From Stappia indica (GTDB lineage Bacteria > Pseudomonadota > Alphaproteobacteria > Rhizobiales > Stappiaceae): a stretch of 64,000 nucleotides of DNA. Shown here piece after piece: positions 34,347 through 42,828 of this stretch; positions within the stretch are counted from its first letter, which is position 1, and each line of letters opens with the position of its first letter. The stretch lies in contig NZ_JAIVMG010000003.1 in the NCBI RefSeq assembly GCF_020177335.1, positions 62,001 to 126,000 on the forward strand, in the 5' to 3' direction. A program made the translations under genes and the position numbers. The notes under the pieces are model-generated. The model was not told where the DNA came from. It saw nothing but the letters and a program-made list of their open reading frames with translations, and did not search any database.

Positions 34347-35399
34347 TCAGCTCGACGGGCCGTCGTTGAAGCCGACCTTGTCGACCAGCTCGCTGGCGGT
34401 CTTGCGGTTGTTGGCGATATCGGCCAGCGGCAGGCTGTCCGGCTTGATGTCGCCCCAGGACTTCACGCGCTCGGACACGGCCACGCCCGGCTTGACCGGG
34501 TATTCGTAGTTCACCTCGGCATAGACCTGCTGCGCCGCGTCGGAGGAGAGGAACTCGATCAGCTTCAGCGCTTCGGCCGGATGCGGCGCGTTCTTGGCCA
34601 TCACCACGCCGGAGATGTTCACATGGGTGCCGCGATCCTGGGTGTTCGGGAACAGGATCTTGACCGAGTTGGCCCAGTCCTTCTGCTCCGGTTCCTTCTC
34701 GTTGGTCTGCATCTTGCCCATGTAGTAGGTGTTGCCGAGCGAGATGTCGCATTCGCCGGCGAAGATCGCCTTCACCTGGGCCCGGTCATTGCCGGAGGGC
34801 TTGCTGGCGAGGTTGTCGCGCACACCAGCGAGCCATTCCTCGGTCTTCTCCGCGCCGTGATGGGCGACCATCGAGGCGAACAGGCCGATGGAATAGACAT
34901 GCTGGCCGGAGCGGGTGCAGATGCGGCCGCGCCACTTCTCGTCGGCGAGCTCCTCATAGGTGATGCTGTCCTGCTTGACCCGGTCCCTGGAGGCATAGAC
35001 GACGCGGGCGCGGGTGGTCAGGCCGATCCAGTGGCCTTCCGGATCGCGGAATTCGGCCGGGATGTTGGCATTGACCACCTCGGACGACACCGGCTGGGTG
35101 ATGCCGAGCTGCTTGGCCCCGTCAAGACGTCCGATATCGACGGTCATCATCACATCCGCCGGGGAGTTCGCGCCTTCCGCCTGAATCCGCTCCGCGAGCC
35201 CGTCGGAGGCGAAGATGACGTTGGTCTTGATGCCGGTCTCTTTCGTGAAGGCATCGAGCAGCGGCTGGATCAGCACCGGCTGGCGATAGGAATAGATGTT
35301 GACCTCACCATCGGCCAGCGCCGGGGTCGCCATCGCGGCGGTGGTGAAAAGCGCCGCGGCCAGGAGGCCGGAGCGTGTCGGACGGATCGTCTTGGTCAT
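34347..35399 (-). CDS. fbpA: Periplasmic ferric-iron-binding protein (FbpA/FutA-like)
   Basis: 350 residues. Signal peptide in residues 1-30 (LLAAALFTTAAMATPALA). EVNIYSYRQPVLIQPLLDAF is the start of the mature iron-binding fold, LGNTYYMGK near residue 215 and YAEVNYEYPVKPG near 310 contain the tyrosines that chelate Fe3+. Start ATG 35399 is chosen so that the signal peptide begins properly; a longer reading to 35522 would include the promoter. The minus-strand promoter (35510-35483) and an Irr-like box upstream point to iron regulation. It feeds the fused permease encoded next. Confidence 0.92.
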   Translation of the reverse strand: MTKTIRPTRSGLLAAALFTTAAMATPALADGEVNIYSYRQPVLIQPLLDAFTKETGIKTNVIFASDGLAERIQAEGANSPADVMMTVDIGRLDGAKQLGITQPVSSEVVNANIPAEFRDPEGHWIGLTTRARVVYASRDRVKQDSITYEELADEKWRGRICTRSGQHVYSIGLFASMVAHHGAEKTEEWLAGVRDNLASKPSGNDRAQVKAIFAGECDISLGNTYYMGKMQTNEKEPEQKDWANSVKILFPNTQDRGTHVNISGVVMAKNAPHPAEALKLIEFLSSDAAQQVYAEVNYEYPVKPGVAVSERVKSWGDIKPDSLPLADIANNRKTASELVDKVGFNDGPSS

Positions 35400-35482
35400 G
35401 TCAGTCTCCACAGGCACAGGGGGCAAGGCCCTGCCGCGTTCTTGCAATTGGGTCGCGCTGGCAACTGGCGCCAACACCGCGC

Positions 35483-35510
35483 ATCCTAAAAAGAAGAGTG
35501 TAAGTGTCAA
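35483..35510 (-). promoter_or_regulatory. Promoter of the iron transporter genes
   Basis: On the minus strand TTGACA (35510-35505), 16 bases, TAGGAT (35488-35483): a full -35 match and a good -10. It leaves an untranslated leader of roughly 75 bases before the fbpA ATG. Confidence 0.6.
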
Positions 35511-35535
35511 GATAATTTCCAAGTTATTTCAATAC

Positions 35536-35552
35536 CTTGGAATTATTCCAAA
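35536..35552. promoter_or_regulatory. Irr (ICE)-like iron-control box
   Basis: CTTGGAATTATTCCAAA contains a 7+1+7 inverted repeat and follows the arrangement GAA-N3-TTC flanked by A/T-rich arms of the iron control element bound by rhizobial Irr (TTTAGAA-N3-TTCTAAA as I know it). A second TTCCAAG at 35517-35523 faces the same arm. It lies about 26 bases upstream of the -35 of fbpA, a location compatible with activation under iron limitation. Confidence 0.5.
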
Positions 35553-35690
35553 CTGCCTCGGTCGAAAATCTGTGCGCTGCTGCATAAGGGTTTTTGCGAA
35601 TGGTTCGCGAAAGCTGTGTGGAGTCAAGCCGTTACCTTCGGTGGGGGAGGTGGTGGCTCGGGCTGTACGGCTGCCGGGCCGCAACCGGTC

Positions 35691-36653
35691 TCAGACCGTG
35701 GGGGTTTTGCCGCCGAGCACCTGATGCATCCATTCGGTATCGATGTTCTGTCCGGTGAACACCACGCCCGGATGGCTGCCGCGCGGCTTGTCGGCAAGCA
35801 GCGCCGCCAGCGCCGCCGCGCCGGCCCCTTCTGTCACCGTATGGGTTGTGCGGAAGGCAAGGCGGATGGCGTCGGCGATCTGGTCGTCGCTGACCCGGAC
35901 GATGTCTTCGGCCCCGGCGCGAATGACCGCCAGCGCCGCCTCGCTGGGGCAGCGCACGGCCATGCCATCGGCGAAGGTGTTGGCGCTGTCCGTGTCTTCC
36001 AGCTGGCCGCTTTCCAGGGATCGGGCATAGGCATCGGCTCGTTCCGAGACGACGCCGACGATCCGGGTCTTCAGGCCGAGCGCGTCGCGGGCGGAGATCA
36101 TCCCGCAAATGCCCGATCCCAGGCCGATCGGCACGTAGACCACGTCAAGCTCGGGCACGGCGCGCAGGAACTCCATGCCGTAGGTGGCGACACCGCGCAC
36201 CAGATCGACATGAAAGCTGGGCACCAGCGTCAGCCCGCGTTCATCGGCAAGCTCCGCAGCATGGGCGCGGGCCGCGTCGAAATCCTCGCCATGCTCGATC
36301 AGTTCCGCGCCGAAGGCGCGCATGGCCGCGTTCTTCTCGCGCGAATTGCCATGGGGCACGACGATGGTGCAGCCAAGGCCGAAGCGGCGGGCGGCGAAGG
36401 CAAGGCTCTGTCCATGGTTGCCCCGGGTCGCCGAGACGACGCCCGCGCCGCGCGGGGCATGGGCGGCGAAATCCTGCAGCATCACCAAGCCGCCGCGCAC
36501 CTTGAAGGCGCCGGTCGGCGTGTGATTCTCATGCTTGACATGGACCGGGCGACCGACGGCCTCGGCCAGAAGCGGCCAGGCATATTGCGGGGTCGGACGC
36601 ATCGACCGGTAAACGATTTCGGCGGCGTCCTCGATGGCGGCGAGCGTGAGCAT
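35691..36653 (-). CDS. Threonine/serine dehydratase-like PLP enzyme
   Basis: 320 residues of fold-type II. TPTGAFKVRGG near residue 47 holds the PLP lysine, TRGNHGQSLAFAA near 77 contacts the cofactor, and GLGSGICGM near 173 is the phosphate-binding glycine loop. Length and lack of an ACT domain match catabolic threonine/serine dehydratases and their relatives (including hydroxyectoine-pathway EutB); the reaction would release ammonia and a 2-oxoacid. No ectoine gene is near, so I keep the general name. It is on its own, between the iron transporter promoter and the giant kinase gene, 103 bases downstream of the latter's stop. Confidence 0.84.
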   Translation of the reverse strand: MLTLAAIEDAAEIVYRSMRPTPQYAWPLLAEAVGRPVHVKHENHTPTGAFKVRGGLVMLQDFAAHAPRGAGVVSATRGNHGQSLAFAARRFGLGCTIVVPHGNSREKNAAMRAFGAELIEHGEDFDAARAHAAELADERGLTLVPSFHVDLVRGVATYGMEFLRAVPELDVVYVPIGLGSGICGMISARDALGLKTRIVGVVSERADAYARSLESGQLEDTDSANTFADGMAVRCPSEAALAVIRAGAEDIVRVSDDQIADAIRLAFRTTHTVTEGAGAAALAALLADKPRGSHPGVVFTGQNIDTEWMHQVLGGKTPTV

Positions 36654-36756
36654 GAAACCTCTTGGGATCTGGAAGGGGGATGAGACTGCCGCGCCTTGTC
36701 GGCGCGGTCAATCCGGCAGAGGGCAACCGGGCGGTCGCCCATCTGCGAGAGGGGGG

Positions 36757-39700
36757 CTACTCGGCCAGCACCCGCTGCGGCGGGAAGGTGATCTCCACCA
36801 GCGTGCCCTGATGCAGCTCCGAATCGATGCGGAAGCTCGCCCGGTTGGCCTCCACCAGCGCCTTGGTCAGCGGCAGGCCGAGTCCGGTGCCGCCGCCGTG
36901 CCGGGCGGTGTGGAGCTGGCGGAACGGTTCCATCGCCGCGCCGAGGTCCTTGGCACTCATGCCCATGCCGGTGTCGCGCACCCTCAGGATCACCTCGCCG
37001 CTGTCCTCCAGCGCCGTGGAGACGATCACCTGGCCGCCGGGCTGGTTGAACTTGATGGCATTGGACAGGAGGTTGAGGATGATCTGCCGCACAGAGCGCC
37101 CATCGGCGACGATGCTGGGCACGGAGCCGGGCAGGCTGGCCCGGATGATCACCCGCTCCCGATTGGCCTGCGGCTGCATCAACGCCACGCATTCGCGGAT
37201 GATGTCATTCGCCGAGACCGCCTCGAAGGTGAGATCGAGCTTGCCCGCCTCGATCTTCGACAGGTCGAGCAGGTCGTTGATCAGGCTCATGATATGCGAG
37301 CCGGAATTGTGGATGTCGCGCAGGTAGCCCTTGTAGCGGTCGTTGCCGACCGGGCCGAAGCGCTCTTCCATCATCACCTCGGAAAAGCCGATGATGGCAT
37401 TGAGCGGGGTGCGGATCTCGTGGCTGATCTTGGCAAGGAAGTCGGACTTCTGCGAGCTGGCGTTTTCCGCCTGCCGCTTGGCGTCGGTCAGCTCTTCCTC
37501 GGCGGTCTTCCACTGGGTGATGTCGCGCAGCACCGTGCAGAAACGCGGACCTTCCGCATTGCTGCCAACCCGGCCGATGGTCATGAACAGCGGGATCAGC
37601 CCGCCGGAGCGGACCTGGCCGATCACCTCGCGCCCGTCGTTGAGCACGCTGGCGACGCCGTTGCGCGCCAGCCCTTCCAGATAGTCATTGGCGTCCCGAT
37701 GGCTTTCCGGCGCCAGATAGCCGGTCAGCGCGGCGCCGATCATCTCGTCGCGCGAGGCGCCAAACAGGGCCTCCGCCGACCGGTTGACCTTGAGGATGCG
37801 CCCCTCTTCGTTCAAGAGCAAAACCCCGTCGGTGGCGGTCTCCAGCACCGCATCCATCTCCGACAGATGCTCTTCGGCGATGTTGAGCGCGGTCTGCACC
37901 TCATGCAGTCGGTCGAGGGCTGCCTCTTGCGCCGGATCGTGCCGGTCGAGCAGCGAGACCATCAGCGCCTTGCCATCCTGCCAGGGAACGCTGTGCAGCC
38001 GCGCCTTCACCGGCTTGGTGCCGCCATCGGCAAGGCAAATGCGCATGGTCCGCTCAGTCATCGAGCCGGGGGGCGCGCCCGGCCAGTCCTCCGGTTCGGC
38101 GAAGAGCGCGCTCAGGCCGCCGGCTGCGCGCAGCGCGGCAAGGGTCGGATAGCCGAGAAGATCGAGCAGGGTGGTATTGGCATAGCAGACGTCATCGCCA
38201 TCGATGATGCCGACGCCGACCGGCAGCCGGTCGAGAAGCCCGGTGCTGGCAGTCTGCACAGGCGTCCCGCCGCCATCCGTATCGCGGGCCGGTTTCGCGG
38301 GCTGGGGCGTGTCGACCGGTTTCAACGTCTCGGGCACATCGCCGCGCGAGGGTACATGCGCCTCGCGGATCCGCCGGCCAAGGTCGATGATCGAGCCGGC
38401 GGGAACTGCCGGAGCCGCCGGAGCCGCCGGAGCCACCGGCTCCGCGTGCCGGCTCGGGGACGGGGCCTCGTCCTCCGCTTCCGGGGTGGCGCCGAGCGCC
38501 TCGGCGATCTTGCGAAACGCTTCCCGTTCGGGCTTCGACAGGCGCGAGGCATCAAGTGCCGGGTCCGCTGACCTCGGTGCGCTCGGCGTCTGGCTTTCCG
38601 GTGCTGTCGTCGGCGGCGGGGGAGCCGCGCTCTCCGGCGGCACTCCGTCCTCGATGGCGGCGGGCTCCATCGCGGCGGGCGCCGTGATCTCCTCGCGGGA
38701 AAACAGATCGGCTGCGCGCCCATCGTCCTGCGGCACGATGACGGTCTCTTCCGGTTGGGCGGCCTCCGCGTCCGGTGCGACGGGCTCTGCGGCGGACGCT
38801 TGCCCTGTGTCAGGCGCATCCTGCGCGAGCGAACCATCGGCGTCACGCTCCTGGGCGAGACGGTCGGCCCTTGCCGCTTTCGCCCGGCCGGCGATCAGCG
38901 CCGCCATGGCCGACAGCCCCGAGACCACCGCGCCACTGCTCCGTCGCGGCGCCGGCTCTGCCGTATCTTCGGGGGCATTGCTTGCAATCGGTTCCGGTGC
39001 GGCCTGCGGTTCGGCCGCTTCCGGCAGCGCGGCCGGTGCCGGTGCCGGTGCCTCGGGCGCGGTGCTGGCAAGAGGCGTCTCGGTGACTGGGGCCTCGGCA
39101 GGAGGGGCTTGAACGTCGTCAGTCAGCGCCTCGTTGATCTGAACCTCCTCGCCCAAAACCGCGCTGGCGGGCGTCTCGGCAGGGGAGGCGATAGCCGCCG
39201 CCTCATCTGGCGCTGCCTGCTGCGGCGTGGCGCTGTCCGGTTGCTCGACGGTCGCGGTGGTGTCTCGCAGGCGGAGGCCGGGGCCGATCTCCAGCGGATC
39301 CCGGGTCGCCTCGCCGGTACGACAGACGCCGAATCCCCGGAAGCCTTCGAACACGCGATGCCGGTCGAAGGCAGGCAGCGCCGCCATGTCCACCGGCACC
39401 TTGAGGGCGGCGCCGCTGACCGGCCAGCGCACGGTGCGCCCGCTCCAGGTGTCCCGGCGGGTCAGCGAGGCGGCAATGCCGCCTTCCGGATCGAGCTGGA
39501 AACGCTCGGCCACCTCGGTCCAGGTCAGGCCGAGCACATCGGCCGCCTCCGGGCCGAGCGCCTCGGTGAATTCCGGAGAGAGGAAGGTGAAGCGCTGGTC
39601 GATGTCCATCTTCCAGGCAAAACGCACCGGCCGCGGATGCGGCGTGAACACAAAACCGCTGGCCGAGGTAGGGGCCTCCGGGGCCGGCGTCGCGGCGTCC

Positions 39701-41019
39701 TGCACGGCGCTGTCGCGGTCAAGGTCCATTGCGGCGGTGGGTCCGAGGGCGCCGTCTGTCGTCGCCGTTGCGATCTCCTTCGGAGTGCTGGCCGTCTCGG
39801 CGACGGGCCGCTCTTCGCTGGCCCGGCCTTCGCTGGCCCGGTCTCCGCTGGTCTGATCTCCGCTGCCGGTAGCCGTCTCGCTGCAGGGAAGCACGTCCTC
39901 AAGTGCCTCTTGCGCCATGCTCGCAGCCGCTGCTTCGGGCGCCTTTTCGGCGGAGATCCCGGCAAGCACGCTGGCCATGTCCGGCAGGTCCTCGTCTTTC
40001 GCAAGCGGCGGCGTGTCGGAAGCCGGAGAGGCAGTCTCCGCCGTGCCGGACAGGAAGCGGGTGGCGCTGGCCAGGGCAAACAGGCCGGTGCTCGGCACCG
40101 CCGGCCGGGCGTCCAAGGGCCGCTCTTCCCTCTGCTCGGTTGGCCTCTGCTTGGTTGGCAGGCGCTCCGCGTCAAGGAGGAAGTCCTTGGCCTCGGCATG
40201 ATCGCCAAGCGCGGCTGGCGCGGGGAACGTGTCGGGTCTGCCGTCATGCCCTATGCGGGGCGTGATGCTTGCGGCCGTTGTTTCCTCTGGCAGGCTTGCC
40301 TCTTGCTGCGCGGCGGAAGGCGTGGGCATGCCTGCGCCGGTGACTGCCGGGGCCGGAGCGGATCGGGCACCCTTCGTGCCGGTCTCCACCACCAGCAACT
40401 CGCCGCCATCATCCAGGGCGAGCAGGGCCGCGTCCCGCAAGGTTCCGTCGATCGCCAGCGGTGCAACCACCGGCGAGTGCTTGCCGGCGCGGCGCAGGTT
40501 GGTGCGCTCCGCGCCCTCCGGGGGCGGAAGGCTGCCGTCCGAGTGCCGCAGCGTGCCATCGGAGCCGAACAGGAAGGCGGCGCGATCGTCGTCGGCGAGC
40601 AGGCGGCACAGGGAAATCGCTGGCTCCTCGGTCTGGCCAGCGTTGATGGACGGCGCGTCATTGGCGACGATCAGGGCGCCGCTGTCGCCATCGGGCAGGG
40701 AAATCCGCCGGCAGGTGCAGGTCAGCAGCATCACCCGCAGACCGCGATAGAAGCGCAGGCGGTCGATGCTGTCCCGGTCGGCCGGTCCGGTGGCGGCAAT
40801 CCGGGCGATATGGGGGCGGGCGGGCGCGCGGGCCAGACCATAGACATCGGCAAGGCCAGCCAGGGAGTGTGCGCCGAAAAAGGCCGCGCCGGCGGCGTTT
40901 GCCCACAGGATCGTCTTGCCGTCGGCGGCCCAGATCCAGGCGGGGCGGCGGTCGGTCAGGTAGATATTGGCGGCGGCCAATCCGCTCAAGGCCATGAAGT
41001 TGCGCAAATGGCTGTTCAT
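36757..41019 (-). CDS. pdhS: PdhS-like multi-PAS sensor histidine kinase, very long
   Basis: 1420 residues. An N-terminal PAS-like region (1-180), a second PAS (about 460-590), and two PAS modules near 960-1170 (LLDRLPVGVGIIDGDDVCYA; DAVLETATDGVLLLNEEG) precede the kinase. ISHEIRTPLNAIIGFSEVM near residue 1200 is the phosphorylated His box, and NAIKFN, DTGMGM and GGGTGLGLPLTK are the ATP-binding N, G1 and G2 boxes. The C-terminal sequence is that of PdhS/PleC/DivJ kinases that control DivK and polarity in rhizobiales. The rest (about 200-450 and 600-940) is Ala/Pro/Glu-rich and low-complexity, making it longer than the roughly 1000-1100 residues I know for PdhS. Cytoplasmic; no membrane segment. 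ATG 41019 preferred over TTG 41121. Confidence 0.82.
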   Translation of the reverse strand: MNSHLRNFMALSGLAAANIYLTDRRPAWIWAADGKTILWANAAGAAFFGAHSLAGLADVYGLARAPARPHIARIAATGPADRDSIDRLRFYRGLRVMLLTCTCRRISLPDGDSGALIVANDAPSINAGQTEEPAISLCRLLADDDRAAFLFGSDGTLRHSDGSLPPPEGAERTNLRRAGKHSPVVAPLAIDGTLRDAALLALDDGGELLVVETGTKGARSAPAPAVTGAGMPTPSAAQQEASLPEETTAASITPRIGHDGRPDTFPAPAALGDHAEAKDFLLDAERLPTKQRPTEQREERPLDARPAVPSTGLFALASATRFLSGTAETASPASDTPPLAKDEDLPDMASVLAGISAEKAPEAAAASMAQEALEDVLPCSETATGSGDQTSGDRASEGRASEERPVAETASTPKEIATATTDGALGPTAAMDLDRDSAVQDAATPAPEAPTSASGFVFTPHPRPVRFAWKMDIDQRFTFLSPEFTEALGPEAADVLGLTWTEVAERFQLDPEGGIAASLTRRDTWSGRTVRWPVSGAALKVPVDMAALPAFDRHRVFEGFRGFGVCRTGEATRDPLEIGPGLRLRDTTATVEQPDSATPQQAAPDEAAAIASPAETPASAVLGEEVQINEALTDDVQAPPAEAPVTETPLASTAPEAPAPAPAALPEAAEPQAAPEPIASNAPEDTAEPAPRRSSGAVVSGLSAMAALIAGRAKAARADRLAQERDADGSLAQDAPDTGQASAAEPVAPDAEAAQPEETVIVPQDDGRAADLFSREEITAPAAMEPAAIEDGVPPESAAPPPPTTAPESQTPSAPRSADPALDASRLSKPEREAFRKIAEALGATPEAEDEAPSPSRHAEPVAPAAPAAPAVPAGSIIDLGRRIREAHVPSRGDVPETLKPVDTPQPAKPARDTDGGGTPVQTASTGLLDRLPVGVGIIDGDDVCYANTTLLDLLGYPTLAALRAAGGLSALFAEPEDWPGAPPGSMTERTMRICLADGGTKPVKARLHSVPWQDGKALMVSLLDRHDPAQEAALDRLHEVQTALNIAEEHLSEMDAVLETATDGVLLLNEEGRILKVNRSAEALFGASRDEMIGAALTGYLAPESHRDANDYLEGLARNGVASVLNDGREVIGQVRSGGLIPLFMTIGRVGSNAEGPRFCTVLRDITQWKTAEEELTDAKRQAENASSQKSDFLAKISHEIRTPLNAIIGFSEVMMEERFGPVGNDRYKGYLRDIHNSGSHIMSLINDLLDLSKIEAGKLDLTFEAVSANDIIRECVALMQPQANRERVIIRASLPGSVPSIVADGRSVRQIILNLLSNAIKFNQPGGQVIVSTALEDSGEVILRVRDTGMGMSAKDLGAAMEPFRQLHTARHGGGTGLGLPLTKALVEANRASFRIDSELHQGTLVEITFPPQRVLAE
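39813..39872. repeat. 15-base imperfect tandem repeat in the kinase gene
   Basis: Four consecutive 15-base units beginning CTTCGCTGG or CTCCGCTG at 39813, 39828, 39843 and 39858; the first two differ at one base. On the coding strand they give the pentapeptide series SGDQT-SGDRA-SEGRA-SEERP in the disordered linker. A shorter GCCGGAGCC series at 38408-38436 and a GCCGGT series near 39040 occur in the same gene. Confidence 0.75.
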
Positions 41020-41387
41020 GGGCGCGCTGTCTCCACCGTTGCTGTTTGTCCCGGGACGGTTCGACCGCTCACCCGCATCAAGGGAACGGACCGTGCCTGC
41101 TGGGCCAAAGTCGGTAAACAAAATGTAAATATCGTGTCCGTCACGAGTCGTCCACGCCGGCTACGGGTATTGGCGCCATTGTCTCGCACGGTGGTTAACA
41201 GGCAATGCAACGATTGCACCGGGCTATACGGCGAAAGGCGGTGGCGAATACCTGAAGCGGGACTATCCCTCAATGTGATCTTTCCTTTAAGATCAACAGG
41301 CAGGATAGGGCGGTGCGACCATCCGGCAATGGGATGTTCCGGCAGGCTGGCCGGGGGCCGGCCGGCAAGTGAAGGAGAAGCGGACTG
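41020..41387. other. Intergenic region kinase - first phasin
   Basis: 368 bases between divergent genes. It contains TTTACATTTTGTTTACC on the minus strand (near 41115-41135), which has the TTTA-N7-TTTA shape of a weak CtrA box, a TTAAC at 41195-41199, and the TGCAACGATTGCA palindrome listed separately, followed by TATACG at 41225. No reading frame or RNA gene is supported. Confidence 0.45.
41206..41218. promoter_or_regulatory. TGCAA-CGA-TTGCA palindrome upstream of first phasin
   Basis: Perfect 5+3+5 inverted repeat seven bases before a possible -10 (TATACG, 41225-41230), 170 bases upstream of the phasin start. TGCA-type palindromes are the kind of site bound by the polyhydroxybutyrate-sensing repressor PhaR; a related word overlaps the promoter of the second phasin. 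Confidence 0.45.
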
Positions 41388-41771
41388 ATGGCAAGCAACA
41401 AGAGCAGCTTTGAAATCCCCGAGCAGATGCGGCAGATGGCGGATCAGAGCGTCGATCAGGCGCGCAAGGCATTCGATGAGTACATGGCGGCAACCCGCAA
41501 GACCGTGAGCACCGTCGAGGACAAGGCCAGTTCGATGAAGGCCGGAGCCGATGATCTGGGGCGCAAGGCGCTGGAATACACCGAGGAACACGTGTCTGCG
41601 GCGTTCGAACTTGCCCAGAAGATGGTGCGTGCCAGCGATGTGCAGGAAATGATGGCGTTGCAGAGCGACTACATGCGCAAGCAGATGGAAGCGCTGGGCG
41701 AGCAGGTTCGCGAGCTTGGTGACAAGGCGGCGAAAACTGCTCAGGACGCGGTCAAGCCGGGCAAGGACTGA
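41388..41771 (+). CDS. Phasin family protein
   Basis: 127 residues, almost entirely amphipathic helix with heptad-like spacing, no Cys, and Met/Ala/Lys/Glu-rich. MRQMADQSVDQARKAFDEYM and MALQSDYMRKQMEALGEQ match the phasin_2 profile. Phasins coat polyhydroxyalkanoate granules and set their size and number. AAGGAGAA at 41371-41378 precedes the ATG. A GC-rich hairpin follows at 41807. It is one of two phasin genes in tandem here, each with its own TGCA-type palindrome upstream. The gene could also be a general stress-related phasin-like protein. Confidence 0.88.
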   Translation: MASNKSSFEIPEQMRQMADQSVDQARKAFDEYMAATRKTVSTVEDKASSMKAGADDLGRKALEYTEEHVSAAFELAQKMVRASDVQEMMALQSDYMRKQMEALGEQVRELGDKAAKTAQDAVKPGKD

Positions 41772-41806
41772 CCGCGCAAGGGCCAATAGCCGAAACGTAA
41801 GGACCG

Positions 41807-41832
41807 GGGACGGGAGCCTTGGCCCCCGTCCC
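41807..41832 (+). terminator. Hairpin after first phasin gene
   Basis: GGGACGGG (41807-41814) pairs with CCCGTCCC (41825-41832) around a ten-base loop, 36 bases after the stop codon. There is no T-run, so it may be a stability element or a weak terminator. Confidence 0.45.
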
Positions 41833-41997
41833 GACGCTGTATTATCATATGCTGGCGACACCTCCCGCAGGTGCGGCGATCCGGGGTGACGGAAAGCTTC
41901 GTGCCGCATCCGGCAGAGGGCTCGGCACGGGCTCCCGGATTTCCGGGGCTGCGCACCTGCGGATGCCGGCTTGCATGTTGTGCGCCGCAATAAAATG

Positions 41998-42026
41998 TTG
42001 CAATGCACAATAGGCGGGTTTATATA
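41998..42026 (+). promoter_or_regulatory. Promoter of second phasin with overlapping TTGCAATGCACAA operator
   Basis: TTGCAA (41998-42003), 17 bases, TATATA (42021-42026): optimal spacing and good hexamers. The word TTGCAATGCACAA (41998-42010) overlaps the -35, where a repressor would block RNA polymerase. Expected start of transcription is near 42033, giving a leader of about 100 bases. Confidence 0.6.
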
Positions 42027-42134
42027 GGTGGTGTAGCTGGCGACGACGCGTACCCAAGGCGCATCGGTCGCAGAACATCTTCCCCGGGATGAGACAGGCG
42101 CTGGGCCGCTATCCCGGCCACAGGAGTTTGACAC

Positions 42135-42650
42135 ATGACCGAGACCAAGACCGCAGCGCAGGCCAAGACGGCGCGTGCCAAGACCGCAGAAACCGCCGCC
42201 GACGCGACCGTGGCGGCTTTCCCGAATTTCGAGGCCTTCGCTCTGCCGAAGATGGAAGTCCCGACGCTGACCCGCGAGATGGCCGAGAAGGGCATCGAGC
42301 AGGCCCGTGATGCCTATGCCAAGATCAAGTCGGCAGCCGAAGAGGCGACCGATCTGATGGAAGACGGCTTCGAGACCACCCGTCGCGGCGTTCTGGACTT
42401 CAACCGCAAGGCTGTCGATGCGGCCAAGACCAACAGCGACGCGACCTTCCAGTTCGTGAAGGACCTGTTCGAGGTCAAGTCGGTTGCCGAGATGATCGAG
42501 CTTCAGGCCTCCTTCGCCCGCAGCCAGTTCGACGCGCTGAGCGGCCAGGCCAAGGACATGCAGGAGCTGTCCACCAAGCTGGCCACCGAAGTGTCCGGCA
42601 GCGTCAAGGACGCGATCGAGAAGACCACGAAGGACTTCAAGGCGGCTTGA
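42135..42650 (+). CDS. phaP: Polyhydroxyalkanoate granule phasin
   Basis: 171 residues. After a flexible Ala/Lys/Thr-rich N-terminus (1-28, with KTA-type repeats), the helical phasin_2 domain contains EKGIEQARDAYAKIKSAAEE and FVKDLFEVKSVAEMIELQ, the most typical signature of rhizobial PhaP proteins. It binds the surface of poly-3-hydroxybutyrate granules. Codon use is strongly biased (GCC, AAG, CTG), fitting a highly expressed gene. AGGAG at 42121-42125 precedes the ATG, and a perfect terminator follows 30 bases after the stop. Larger and better matched than the first phasin upstream; probably the main granule protein. Confidence 0.92.
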   Translation: MTETKTAAQAKTARAKTAETAADATVAAFPNFEAFALPKMEVPTLTREMAEKGIEQARDAYAKIKSAAEEATDLMEDGFETTRRGVLDFNRKAVDAAKTNSDATFQFVKDLFEVKSVAEMIELQASFARSQFDALSGQAKDMQELSTKLATEVSGSVKDAIEKTTKDFKAA

Positions 42651-42680
42651 CGTTCTGACGATGGCTGAGTAATAGCGGTG

Positions 42681-42708
42681 AAACCCGGCTCGTGAGAGCC
42701 GGGTTTTG
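42681..42708 (+). terminator. Rho-independent terminator of phaP
   Basis: Perfect 11-base-pair stem (42681-42691 with 42696-42706) with GTGA tetraloop and TTTT, 30 bases after the phasin stop. Confidence 0.92.
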
Positions 42709-42828
42709 CTTGTCCGCCGGGCATCTCGGCGGCAGTATGAAATTGGCTGTGGACACGGGTGGCGCAAGCGGGATGCAGGCTCTTGCATTCAGGCGAAATT
42801 GCCACTAGGTTCCGCCACCAATCGATGT

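Larger units (their letters stand above)
41772..42134. other. Intergenic region between the two phasin genes
   Basis: 363 bases. It holds the hairpin after the first phasin gene, then GC-rich sequence without a convincing frame, then the second phasin promoter at 41998-42026 and a leader of about 100 bases. TTGTGC (41979-41984) and GCACAA (42005-42010) are inverse complements flanking the promoter's upstream side. Confidence 0.5.

Noticed and set aside
38408-38436. Short tandem GCCGGAGCC repeats, checked as a CRISPR
   Set aside because: Units of 9 bases without spacers, in frame inside the kinase gene and coding for Ala/Pro repeats.
41819-42013. 64-codon plus-strand frame between the phasin genes
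   Set aside because: No ribosome-binding site, Gly/Arg-rich low-information translation, and it overlaps the phasin promoter.
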